Shown: piece by piece, positions 17,411 through 27,014 of the stretch
Numbering within the stretch: the stretch's first letter is position 1
How the letters are laid out: each line of letters opens with the position of its first letter
Assembly: GCA_021156365.1 (NCBI GenBank)
Contig: JAJNDK010000003.1
Span: forward strand, 186,001 to 250,000
From: Bacteroidota bacterium
Lineage (GTDB): Bacteria > Bacteroidota > Bacteroidia > B-17B0 > Aurantibacillaceae
DNA: 64,000 nucleotides
Direction of reading: 5' to 3'
Made by a program: the position numbers and the translations under genes
The notes under the pieces: model-generated
The model's database searches: none
What the model saw: only the letters and a program-made list of their open reading frames with translations
Told to the model about the DNA's origin: nothing

Positions 17411-20400
17411 ATGGACAAAATGAATCGCAACATCCTGCTTATTTTTATAAGTATATTCCTTTTCGGCTCGCTGCATGCACAGGTGCCGTTTTACCCTAAA
17501 CGGGACAAGGTGAGTTTCACCTATACCACTACACCGAATAACCAGCTGTATGTGAGAGGCAATGGCGTTCCTGCGGCGTGTTTTTCTCCCCGCATGGGAT
17601 CCCAGCTCAGGAAAGCTACTCTGCATGCGCTTCTCGACTGGAAAAGCGACGAACTGATGAATGGAGCCGCCACGGAATACAGGGTAGCGCTGAATATACA
17701 GGGCTATTCCAACTTCACAGGCGGAACACTCCTGGCTACCTACACGCATACGCTCACCGTGAAGTCCAATAAGCCGCAATCGTATGTGGCTATAGATTTC
17801 ACAGGACTTCATTCAACCGTTGAACGATTTGAGGTCACTGCCACCTATTCGCTTCTTACTGCACCCTCAAACGCAGCTGTGGAAAGCGTGATACAAACGG
17901 ATGTGTATTTTACCGAAGAGTATGACTATGGAACAAACAGCCTTGGCAGTCCGGTTTTGGTTTGCGATCCGGTTGTTTTTAACGGAAATGAAGCTACCTT
18001 CAGGTGGAGGCATCATTGTCCACCATCAGCTCCTAATTACCAGTTTCAGCTCCTGCGGCTTTTTAATAATGATATTGCTACCAGCAGCAGCGAAACGGAT
18101 ATCACCGCTTTGCTCGACTGGGATAAAGCGCTGACAATAGAAACAGGCAATAGTCTCAATGAGATCTCGCTTACACTTGCCGAAGGTACAGGCTATTATA
18201 TATGGAGGGTGCGGCCCATCGGTAATGCATTCGAAGGCGGTTTGGGCAACGACCTGAACTGGGGTGTGTGGTCCACTACTGGAAGTTACACATCGTCCAC
18301 TACCAATTATGTGATCTCGACCGGGGCGACCCCTTACCTGTTTTTCTACAACCAGTTCGACGATGGTATGAACTGGATCTTCAGCCGGTCATTCATAGAA
18401 GGCGATAAGCAAACGAATGGACAAATAGTCATCGGTGAAAGCATGAACTATGCGAACGGGCTGCAGATGGCATTGCAACAACAATCCCGTCTGAAAGCCG
18501 AACAGAAAAAAATGGTAGGAGAAACGATCTATGATTATAGCGGGCGTCCTGCGCTCACTGCCATGGCTGCACCTGTAAACGATAATACACTTGGATACAT
18601 AAGCGGCTATGTAAAGAACGCATTGGGCAATACTTATTCTGCTGCCGATTTTGATGCGAATGGAAATTACAAGGATCCGCTGCCTGTTGACATAAATACA
18701 CCTGGCCCGGGAAAATATTATTCGGACAACAACGACCTGGAATCTGATGTTCCCAGTGCGGGAGGCTACCCATACAGCAGGACCCTGTTTATGAATGATG
18801 GAACATCGCAGCCCAAGGAGCAGAGCTCACCGGGAACAGATCATACATTAACTACAACTGCTCCGAAGCATACCATTCGCAACTTTAGTTCGTCCGTTGC
18901 CGACATAGAGCTGATCAGCATATTCGGGGATGAAGCGCCGGATGCTAACAGCGTATTGAAAAACATCACCACAGATGCCAATAATGGTTCTTTCATATCC
19001 TATGTTTCGAAAGAGGGACAAACCATTGCCAGCTGCCTGTCGAATCCGGGAGCTCCCAACCTTGATCCGCTTACGCCCGCTGCGATCCCGGTGACGGTTG
19101 ACTCTTATCTTAACAACAACACTTCGTATGGCAGTGGCGGATTGAGCGCTTTTAAAACCATTGTGCTCACCGAGCCTACATCCGTTAGTATATCTTATAG
19201 TATAACTCCTAATGTGTACGAAGACAATTGTGTTGAGTTTTGCGCTACCTGCGATTATAAGGTTACGATACGTGTGATCGATAATGATGATCCTTCCGGC
19301 CCTATGCCTGTTCCGGAATATACAACTACAGTGAATCCCACGTCAGGTACAGGAGGTTGCAGTGCTTCGCCAACGAACTATTCGACCACCGTTATGCTTC
19401 CTAAGGGTTCGTATACGGTGGAACGCATCATTGAAGCGTATCAGATTAATCCTTCCGCCACTCCTCCTGCGGGAACATTGCCGAATACACCGTTCCTCGA
19501 TCAGTTTGTGAAGCAGGTGGAAAACGCGATGTTGGCTGATTTTAATTCGGGCACTGCTGTGATTGTGGATGACTTTGGTGTGCCGGTGTCGGGCGCTCCA
19601 TCTATCAATATGGCCACGCTACGAGCATTCTTACCCTCTGCACCAGCCATTCCGGATCTGGATGCGCTCTATGCCTATTTGGATGTAGCGCCTGAACAGG
19701 ATCATGTTAATCTGCAGATCGGATGCCACATCGTGCGCTTACCGATCCTCCGTTGCGCTTCCGATGAATGTCCGATAGATAACGATTTCGAAAAATATTT
19801 CACCGATTGGTATTCCGGCCACTATGGCACCACTACTACCATCACCACGCTGATGCCGCAGTATTCGGCAGGAGAGTTCAATACGGTTATTGCCAATATG
19901 ATCAGTTGCGGCGGCTACGATTGCCAGGCCCTGTATAGCTGCTGGAGATCCATTGTGTCTTCCTATGAGTCTATCAACAACATGTCGGGCACCGATCTGT
20001 CGGCCTCCGACAATGGCTACAGCATGCCTTTGGGAACAACATATACACCCAATTACCTTGATATGTTCCTCGACTGTGCAGGATACAAGCTGGTAGGTAT
20101 AAATAATAATCCCGGGGGCAGCGGTTGTTCCAGTCCTGGCTACAAATTCCATCCGTATGCTTACTTTCAATATACTTCCGCCAACCGCTGCACCAACTGC
20201 GAGAGTGTATTTTATCTGCAGGCGCCAACCGTGCCGCCGAATCCGCTGGCAACACCTACACATAATTCGGGATCCACTCCCTATACCTGGACCAGCGATA
20301 CCAACTTCACACTCGACTTCAATACATCCGGCGCCAACTATGAACAGATGAAACTGTTCTTCGATTGTATCCAGTTGTGTAATACAACAGGAACGACCCC

Positions 20401-23400
20401 TACGTTCACTGACTTTGCCAACGATGTTATTGACGACTGCATAGAAGCTTGTGAAGAAAGATACAGCGGGTTTGTAAATTCGCTGATCGGCGAATACCAC
20501 CGCAACAATGTGCATGTGGAAGGTGATCTGTACCAGCTGGCGTTTTATGCACCTTATAACTACTATATCTTCAATACTGCTTCTTACACTTATAATCCTG
20601 CGACCGATATATCAATGGCTACTATCTATTGCCAGGCACAGGCGTTGGTAGAAGCCTGCAAAACGCAATGTGCATTGACCGTGTCAACTGTAAGTGGCCA
20701 GACCACCGTGGGCACTCCCGCAGAAATAGTAGCCATGGCGAATGCTATGTATGGTGTGTATGATCTGGAGATCCCTTCAGGGCCGGGTTGTTCTCCCGGA
20801 TATTCATCAACGGCCTGGGGTGTACCCGGTACAGCCTTCGTACAATATGTCGCGAATGTACTGAATGACAAGCTTACCGAGCTAAGAGCCACAGCGCCTG
20901 TAAACGGATTTTACTGGAATTACAAGAGTTTTTTAGTGGCAAATGTTTCTACGAACTTTAATAACTACAAATGTGACTTTGGTAATTTTGTTTTTATTCA
21001 TCCGGATATTCCTTCCTATTTTGATTTCGAACCCAGTCCTCCCAGTTCTTGTAATGCATTGGTGTATTATTTTAATAAACAACAACCGGGCTCTCCGCTT
21101 ACTGCCAAAAGACTATACAGCACTTCGCTGATCTCTCCCGCGAGCCCGTTTCCATCCGAAGGATTTAATTATGTAAGTACTATATCGAAAACAGGAGCAT
21201 TGGCTATGACCGAGCAAGTGACCTCCGCTGAATACTCTTATATTATAGATCCCTGGTTTTCTCCGCGCGCTGCTTCTGCCCTGGCGATGGCAGGTATGGA
21301 CCTCACGAGTGTATACAACGCAGGAACAATTACGAATACGACTTCTTTATACGGCTATAAATTATCAGGAGGCACCGACAATGGCTTTTACAAAACCACT
21401 TTATGTACGGAAGTTTGCTCACCCGCTGTAAACTGTTCTACAATATGCTATAAGATAAACCCCGCACCAACTATGGCAGTGGATTCTCCGCAGTTTGAAG
21501 AGCAGGGGATCATGTTCACAAGCATCAGCTGTGAGCAGGCCGTTGCCAGTCAGATCATGAATGCACTCAATTTCCAGATGGGAGTTGCGGTCAACGCTGA
21601 ACTCGATAAGATCCGGAACGAATACCGCCAGAAATGTATAAACGAGCTGGTGGACGAAACGAAGATCAGCTATTCACTCAATTATCATCATTTCACTTTG
21701 TATTATTACGATCGTGCGGGTAACCTTGTTAAAACGGTTCCTCCGAAAGGTGTGGTAACAGGAACTGCTTCGCGCATGGTGCATCCGGCACACACATATA
21801 TCACTGAGTACGCTTACAATTCATTGCATGAGCTGGTGCGCCAGAAAACTCCCGACGGAGGAGAGACCAAATTCTGGTACGATAAGATCGCAAGGCTCCG
21901 GTTCTCGCAAAACGCAAAACAGGTAGTGAACACTAAGATGTCATTCACAAAGTACGACGCTTTAGGCCGTGTAAAAGAATCAGGTGAAATGCCGCAAACC
22001 TTCAGTACAACTGATCTTGAGAATATGGCATATCCGGTTACAGGCGTCCCTTCTTCTACCTGTACGGACATAACGGTCATTAACTACTCGAGCCCGCCAA
22101 CACCTGCGGTAAATTATTTCGGAGGGAAAACACAGCGATACCTGCAAAACCGGGTGAGTTACGGCTATTCGGATAAGGATGGGAAGGATGCCACCCCAGG
22201 CGACAGGGTTCTCACTTATTACAGCTATGATCCGCATGGTAACGTAGAATGGCTGATCCAGGACATCCCGGAAATAGGAAAAAATTATATTGCTTACGAA
22301 TACGATCTCATCAGCGGGAGCGTGTTGAAAGTAAAATACAACGAAGAATTCCCCGATAAATTCTTCCATCGTTATACCTATGATGAGAGCAAGCGTTTGA
22401 AAACAGTGGAAACCAGTAAGGACGAGGTGATGTGGGAAAAAGATGCGAAATATACCTACTACCTGCACGGGCCTTTGAAACGGGCAGAGATCGGGCACGA
22501 CAAAATCCAGGGCCTTGATTATACCTACACAATTATGGGTTGGTTAAAAAGTCTTAACCACATCGACAATGGTTACGATCCGGGCAAGGATGGTAACGAA
22601 GCCGGTAGCAATGCATATACAGCCAAAGATGCGTTCAGTATGCAGTTAGGTTATTATGAAGGTGACTATATCAGCAAATCCTCGCGCAGCAATTCGGAAA
22701 CATCCAATCCTTATTACCTGGCAGCCAATTCCGGCAGGGATCTTTACAATGGGAACATCAGTACCTGGACGACTAATTACGATTATTCCAGCATCCCGGC
22801 CAATACACTTCAGCACCAGACAACGGTCAACGGCAGGGTGTTCAATTATGATGAGCTCAATCGAATCACGAAGTCCGATTACAAAACACAGGATCCTGTA
22901 ACGAAACTGTGGGCTGCAACAACTGATTATAACGAACGGTTCGCTTATGATGCAAACGGAAATATCACATCGGTAAAAAGAAAAGGCTTTGCCGCGAATC
23001 CTGGTGGTTTGGATATGGATGACTTTACTTACAATCCGGTTATCACCCCTGGAGGCAGTAATCAACTATCCTATGTATCGGATCTCGCTCCGGGTTCAGC
23101 CTATACTACGGATATCGATGACCAAACTACAGCGCCAACGCCACCTGCTTTACCGGCAGGTGTAGTCAACTATATGTATGACAAGATCGGAAATCTCATC
23201 GGTGATTGGGCCGGTGGCATTCCGTATGATCCTATTGGCGGAACCGGCATCTACTGGAATCCACAGGGAAAAGTATCCAAAATAGTTAAAAAGGATAATA
23301 CAGTTCTTGAATTCCTGTATGATATGATGGGCCGCAGGGTATACAAAAAAGCCTACAAAACCACGGATCCAATCACCGCAGCTACACACCGCACCACTTA

Positions 23401-26400
23401 TTATGTGGTAGATGCCAGTGGTAATTCCATGGCCATTTATACCAGGAGCAATTCGAATACGCCTCCCCCGACTTTGCCAAATACGCACTACGCACGCTTC
23501 GATCTTAGCGAGCAGCCGATCTATGGCAGCGACCGGATCGGAGAGCGATCACTGACCGGTGAAATATACCGTGATATTCCTTTTATATCCGGCAACCAGC
23601 CAACAGGACAGGGCTTGCCTGCAACCGTGCACATCAGCTCCTGGCCGCAGATCATGATCCCGCTTGCCAATACTACGGCCAAGCAGATATATAATAAGCC
23701 AATGAACCTGAACAGCGGCACCAATACTGCAACGGACCTGGGAAGCAACACCAATATATCGTCGGAGAGTGGATCGGGAGTTATCACCATAGCACACGGC
23801 AGGAACCAGGCATTATTGCACGATAGTTACGGTAATCTTCTGCTGACTGCTTACACCTATATCAAATCTACATCATTAATTGTTCCGAGGATCTATGCTC
23901 TGGGGAATGCGCCTATAGCTAACAGCAATCTGATCAATTCGTCCGAAAACTGCCAGTCGGTATTTATCAAACGTCCCGGTAGCGAGGATGAATACTTTTA
24001 TGTAACTATTGGTACGGATAACAAACCGTATTTCCATACTATAGATCTGTCGGCGCTTTCCATGATCAATTACAACAACCTGATCGACAACTCGGCCACC
24101 TATGGCCCGGCCATGGCTGTGATAGATGACCGGGTAGGAACACCTACACTGTACCTGACCAGTTACATTTCCGGAACAACCAGTGTCAAAGTGTTTACGA
24201 TTACCCAGGATGGTTTTGTTCCTTCTGCCACCACGGGAACGATCTCTCCGAGTGTAGCCGGTGCTGTAAGCGAAATGCAGATCTCGGCCAATGGGCTGAA
24301 AATAGCTTTTGCTCACAACCTCACATCAAGTACAGCCGAAGTACGTATGTTCAGTATCAGTGCCGATCATCAAACCTTAGGGTCATTGGGCAAGCTATCG
24401 TTTGGAGCTTCCACCTTTGCCAGATCCGTTGAATTCACGCAGAACGATACGTATATCTATTTTACGCACCAAAGCGGCACTACCACAAAAGTATACCGTC
24501 AGTTAGTAAGTTCATTCTCGGGGCCTGCTGTAACCCTGGCGCTTCCGGGAACTGCCGTACAAACCATTACGGGAACAAATACGGTGGGAGCCATCCGAAG
24601 AGGTACAAGCAATAACCTGTATTATCTGAGCAATACCACTGCGGCGCCCACTACTTCCAATATATATATGATCTCCGGGGCCGAAGTGGCAACTCCGACA
24701 GTGAGTGCGGCCAATGCAATTGCTACTACTGTAACGAACGGTAGCCTGCCAACGAAATCGCATGTTATCGACTACCAGCTGCCGACCACAACGCCGGCAG
24801 TATATGCCCGTTCCCTGGATAAAAAAGAATACGAGCTGAAAGATCATTTAGGCAATGTGCATAGTACGATCAGTGATTACAAGCTTCGTGTAGCCGATCC
24901 GAATGTGAGAGCCAAAAAGAATTTCGACAATAACACTACGGAAGGGTTTACTGCGGCAGGTGGAGGAACTATTGCCAATGTGAACAATCAAATGAGTGTA
25001 ACCAGCACATTGGGTGCTGCAGCAACGATCTCTTTCATTCCGGCAGCATTGCCAATTGGTAAATATGTGCTGAGCTTTGATTACATGAACGGGAATACAG
25101 CCCTGGCCAGCTATGCGCTTGTTCAGGGAACTGCTTTACAACTGAAAGGATACATGAGCAGCAGTGGCAGGCAATCGGTTGCTTTCGAAGTGCCGGCCGT
25201 AGGAACAACAACATTGACCTTCACCTGCGAGGATCCGCTTACGAATCGCATTTTCTATATCGACAATGTGCTGATCAAACAAGTGACGACAACGATAGCT
25301 GATCCGGTAGTAACGATGAATGATAACTTCTCTTCGGGTGGAAATGGTTGGATCCCTGCCTCTAACACCGACTTTACCGCGAACAACATGCAGATAGTAC
25401 GGACAGGTACTGTTACTGCCGTATCAGTGAGCAAGGAAATTCCACTGATACCGGGTCAACTGTATAAGGTCAATTTCGATGTAAATGCGGCAGCACTCTT
25501 AGGTAGTACGCTGAACTTCGAATACAGCGACAATGATAACATGCAGGCCGACTACAGTTACTTTGTACGCAATACCAACGGCACCGGTAACTACACCTAT
25601 TATTTTGTGCCTCGAACACCGTCCGGAGATATTTCCTTTGCGGTAAGCGGTATTGGCGCAGGTACTTTTTCTCTAACAGTCGACAATATAGTTGTTACCC
25701 AATACGAGAACAACAGTCTGCCTTTGTACACAGCGAAGGTGAATAGCCTTACGGATTATTACGCCTTTGGTGCGCAAATGCCAGGGAGAAATTATGTAGC
25801 TGCGAATAGTTATAGGTATGGGTTTGGTGGCAAGGAGAAGGATAATGAAGTGTATGGAGAAGGCAATGAGTATGACTTTGGTGCGAGGATATATGATCCA
25901 AGATTAGGTAAATGGCTAGCGTGTGATCCATTGGCATCTGAGTATCCTCAACTTTCACCTTACCAATATTGTGCTAACAGTCCGCTTATATTCAAAGATC
26001 CGGATGGGAAAAGAATCCTTCCAACAGATAATTATTCTTGGTGGGAAACACAACAGGCAATAATTACACTTGTACCAAGCCCAGCAGTTTATACGTATCT
26101 GATTTCAAATCTTGGGGCCAATGCTAATGTAAATGCTATACAATTTAATAACATGTTAAATCAAACCTATACGGATGCGAATGGCGCAACCCAAACTTTA
26201 ACCGATCAACAACGAACAGATGCGCTGAACTTTTTTGCAGCAATCAATTCCCAGCGGGATATTTTGGTTCAAGGTGTTTCTTTTAATCCAAATGTAACTC
26301 CACAAGATCCAAGTGTTAATAACCAATATATAGAAAATTATGGAACTTATCCTGTAACTGAACCAGAGCCATTCACTTCTCAGGAAGTACAACTAAGTCT

Positions 26401-26803
26401 AACGGAAGGAGAGCGTGGTCTTTTGAATTGGGCTTTCTCACGGAATATAGAGGATATTTACGTTCCTTATGCCTATCAGGGAACAAGCACTTCGCCTGGA
26501 GTCGAATATCAATCTAGTGGAGATATATATGGAAACTCAACCAAAAAGAGTTTTCCTGTAGGGAGAAGCACTTTATATCGCACAGATGCACAAAATGGAA
26601 AAGGAAATAGCGACATCGTAACGTTTTCTGTTCCTCGAAACTGGAATCCACAAATAACCTTCTGGATACCGATGATAGGAGTAGGTAACGTTCCAATATC
26701 TATTTTCACGAACCCTACAGTTCCAGATAATAGTCAAGGCAATAGAACACAGGTATATGGAGAATTATCTAACCGGCTTGGGACTGCGACAACAGCTCAA
26801 TAA
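17411..26803 (+). CDS. Giant RHS repeat protein with core domain and variable C-terminal tip
   Basis: A 3,130-residue protein with a signal peptide (ending FLFGSLHAQ). The N-terminal 1,400 residues are beta-rich and contain Cys clusters such as VEFCATCDYKV. Tyr-Asp RHS repeats follow (about 1,435-2,060: YYYDRAGNLVKTVPPKG, YAYNSLHELVRQ, YSYDPHGNVEWL). Residues 2,065-2,450 look like an inserted beta-propeller. The RHS core begins with YELKDHLGNVHSTISDYK, is interrupted by two jelly-roll modules, and resumes with YYAFGAQMPGR, FGGKEKDNEVYGEGNEYDFG, ARIYDPRLGKWLACDPL and SPLIFKDPDGKR (to about 2,868). The last 262 residues are a variable tip of unrecognised function. RHS proteins form a hollow beta cocoon around their C-terminal toxin. 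No immunity gene follows; a terminator begins 12 bases after the stop. Confidence 0.85.
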   Translation: MDKMNRNILLIFISIFLFGSLHAQVPFYPKRDKVSFTYTTTPNNQLYVRGNGVPAACFSPRMGSQLRKATLHALLDWKSDELMNGAATEYRVALNIQGYSNFTGGTLLATYTHTLTVKSNKPQSYVAIDFTGLHSTVERFEVTATYSLLTAPSNAAVESVIQTDVYFTEEYDYGTNSLGSPVLVCDPVVFNGNEATFRWRHHCPPSAPNYQFQLLRLFNNDIATSSSETDITALLDWDKALTIETGNSLNEISLTLAEGTGYYIWRVRPIGNAFEGGLGNDLNWGVWSTTGSYTSSTTNYVISTGATPYLFFYNQFDDGMNWIFSRSFIEGDKQTNGQIVIGESMNYANGLQMALQQQSRLKAEQKKMVGETIYDYSGRPALTAMAAPVNDNTLGYISGYVKNALGNTYSAADFDANGNYKDPLPVDINTPGPGKYYSDNNDLESDVPSAGGYPYSRTLFMNDGTSQPKEQSSPGTDHTLTTTAPKHTIRNFSSSVADIELISIFGDEAPDANSVLKNITTDANNGSFISYVSKEGQTIASCLSNPGAPNLDPLTPAAIPVTVDSYLNNNTSYGSGGLSAFKTIVLTEPTSVSISYSITPNVYEDNCVEFCATCDYKVTIRVIDNDDPSGPMPVPEYTTTVNPTSGTGGCSASPTNYSTTVMLPKGSYTVERIIEAYQINPSATPPAGTLPNTPFLDQFVKQVENAMLADFNSGTAVIVDDFGVPVSGAPSINMATLRAFLPSAPAIPDLDALYAYLDVAPEQDHVNLQIGCHIVRLPILRCASDECPIDNDFEKYFTDWYSGHYGTTTTITTLMPQYSAGEFNTVIANMISCGGYDCQALYSCWRSIVSSYESINNMSGTDLSASDNGYSMPLGTTYTPNYLDMFLDCAGYKLVGINNNPGGSGCSSPGYKFHPYAYFQYTSANRCTNCESVFYLQAPTVPPNPLATPTHNSGSTPYTWTSDTNFTLDFNTSGANYEQMKLFFDCIQLCNTTGTTPTFTDFANDVIDDCIEACEERYSGFVNSLIGEYHRNNVHVEGDLYQLAFYAPYNYYIFNTASYTYNPATDISMATIYCQAQALVEACKTQCALTVSTVSGQTTVGTPAEIVAMANAMYGVYDLEIPSGPGCSPGYSSTAWGVPGTAFVQYVANVLNDKLTELRATAPVNGFYWNYKSFLVANVSTNFNNYKCDFGNFVFIHPDIPSYFDFEPSPPSSCNALVYYFNKQQPGSPLTAKRLYSTSLISPASPFPSEGFNYVSTISKTGALAMTEQVTSAEYSYIIDPWFSPRAASALAMAGMDLTSVYNAGTITNTTSLYGYKLSGGTDNGFYKTTLCTEVCSPAVNCSTICYKINPAPTMAVDSPQFEEQGIMFTSISCEQAVASQIMNALNFQMGVAVNAELDKIRNEYRQKCINELVDETKISYSLNYHHFTLYYYDRAGNLVKTVPPKGVVTGTASRMVHPAHTYITEYAYNSLHELVRQKTPDGGETKFWYDKIARLRFSQNAKQVVNTKMSFTKYDALGRVKESGEMPQTFSTTDLENMAYPVTGVPSSTCTDITVINYSSPPTPAVNYFGGKTQRYLQNRVSYGYSDKDGKDATPGDRVLTYYSYDPHGNVEWLIQDIPEIGKNYIAYEYDLISGSVLKVKYNEEFPDKFFHRYTYDESKRLKTVETSKDEVMWEKDAKYTYYLHGPLKRAEIGHDKIQGLDYTYTIMGWLKSLNHIDNGYDPGKDGNEAGSNAYTAKDAFSMQLGYYEGDYISKSSRSNSETSNPYYLAANSGRDLYNGNISTWTTNYDYSSIPANTLQHQTTVNGRVFNYDELNRITKSDYKTQDPVTKLWAATTDYNERFAYDANGNITSVKRKGFAANPGGLDMDDFTYNPVITPGGSNQLSYVSDLAPGSAYTTDIDDQTTAPTPPALPAGVVNYMYDKIGNLIGDWAGGIPYDPIGGTGIYWNPQGKVSKIVKKDNTVLEFLYDMMGRRVYKKAYKTTDPITAATHRTTYYVVDASGNSMAIYTRSNSNTPPPTLPNTHYARFDLSEQPIYGSDRIGERSLTGEIYRDIPFISGNQPTGQGLPATVHISSWPQIMIPLANTTAKQIYNKPMNLNSGTNTATDLGSNTNISSESGSGVITIAHGRNQALLHDSYGNLLLTAYTYIKSTSLIVPRIYALGNAPIANSNLINSSENCQSVFIKRPGSEDEYFYVTIGTDNKPYFHTIDLSALSMINYNNLIDNSATYGPAMAVIDDRVGTPTLYLTSYISGTTSVKVFTITQDGFVPSATTGTISPSVAGAVSEMQISANGLKIAFAHNLTSSTAEVRMFSISADHQTLGSLGKLSFGASTFARSVEFTQNDTYIYFTHQSGTTTKVYRQLVSSFSGPAVTLALPGTAVQTITGTNTVGAIRRGTSNNLYYLSNTTAAPTTSNIYMISGAEVATPTVSAANAIATTVTNGSLPTKSHVIDYQLPTTTPAVYARSLDKKEYELKDHLGNVHSTISDYKLRVADPNVRAKKNFDNNTTEGFTAAGGGTIANVNNQMSVTSTLGAAATISFIPAALPIGKYVLSFDYMNGNTALASYALVQGTALQLKGYMSSSGRQSVAFEVPAVGTTTLTFTCEDPLTNRIFYIDNVLIKQVTTTIADPVVTMNDNFSSGGNGWIPASNTDFTANNMQIVRTGTVTAVSVSKEIPLIPGQLYKVNFDVNAAALLGSTLNFEYSDNDNMQADYSYFVRNTNGTGNYTYYFVPRTPSGDISFAVSGIGAGTFSLTVDNIVVTQYENNSLPLYTAKVNSLTDYYAFGAQMPGRNYVAANSYRYGFGGKEKDNEVYGEGNEYDFGARIYDPRLGKWLACDPLASEYPQLSPYQYCANSPLIFKDPDGKRILPTDNYSWWETQQAIITLVPSPAVYTYLISNLGANANVNAIQFNNMLNQTYTDANGATQTLTDQQRTDALNFFAAINSQRDILVQGVSFNPNVTPQDPSVNNQYIENYGTYPVTEPEPFTSQEVQLSLTEGERGLLNWAFSRNIEDIYVPYAYQGTSTSPGVEYQSSGDIYGNSTKKSFPVGRSTLYRTDAQNGKGNSDIVTFSVPRNWNPQITFWIPMIGVGNVPISIFTNPTVPDNSQGNRTQVYGELSNRLGTATTAQ

Positions 26804-26815
26804 ACAATAGAAAAG

Positions 26816-26837
26816 AGGCTCCTCAACTGAGGAGCCT
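26816..26837 (+). terminator. Intrinsic terminator of the RHS cassette
   Basis: A 10-bp stem AGGCTCCTCA/TGAGGAGCCT with a two-base centre, followed by a T-rich run (TTACTTTTA). It begins 12 bases after the stop of the RHS gene. Confidence 0.8.
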
Positions 26838-26859
26838 TACTTTTATCACCCCCCCCGCT

Positions 26860-26903
26860 CCGCAGCATGTCCCGTCCCGAGGCTTCGGGAGGCAATGCTG
26901 CGG
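26860..26903. repeat. Two-tier hairpin between convergent genes
   Basis: The outer stem is CCGCAGCAT (26860-26868) with ATGCTGCGG (26895-26903); the inner stem is TCCCGA with TCGGGA around the loop GGCT. A C8 run precedes it. It has no adjacent T run, so it is an extra secondary structure rather than a plain terminator. Role unknown. Confidence 0.55.
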
Positions 26904-26964
26904 AATAACCGGAATCAAAAAGATTTAGGATCTCTACACGACATCCGGCACAATACTACAAGCC

Positions 26965-26995
26965 AAAACGCTCCGCAAGACCAGCGGAGCGTTTT
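26965..26995. terminator. Bidirectional terminator between the RHS cassette and a two-component system
   Basis: A perfect 12-bp stem, AAAACGCTCCGC at 26965-26976 with its reverse complement at 26984-26995, and a 7-base loop. The T run at either end lets it work in both directions. The minus-strand response regulator stops at 27015. Confidence 0.8.
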
Positions 26996-27014
26996 CATAA
27001 AAACTAATATACGA

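Noticed and set aside
19739-20515. Long minus-strand open frame of 258 codons inside the RHS gene, with others at 10969-11382, 12049-12561, 14239-14712, 21980-22498, 22646-23065 and 23876-24316
   Set aside because: They lie antisense to one continuous, well-supported giant gene each, their products show no recognisable fold or conserved motif, and they have no start context. Long antisense frames are expected opposite G/C-rich coding DNA.
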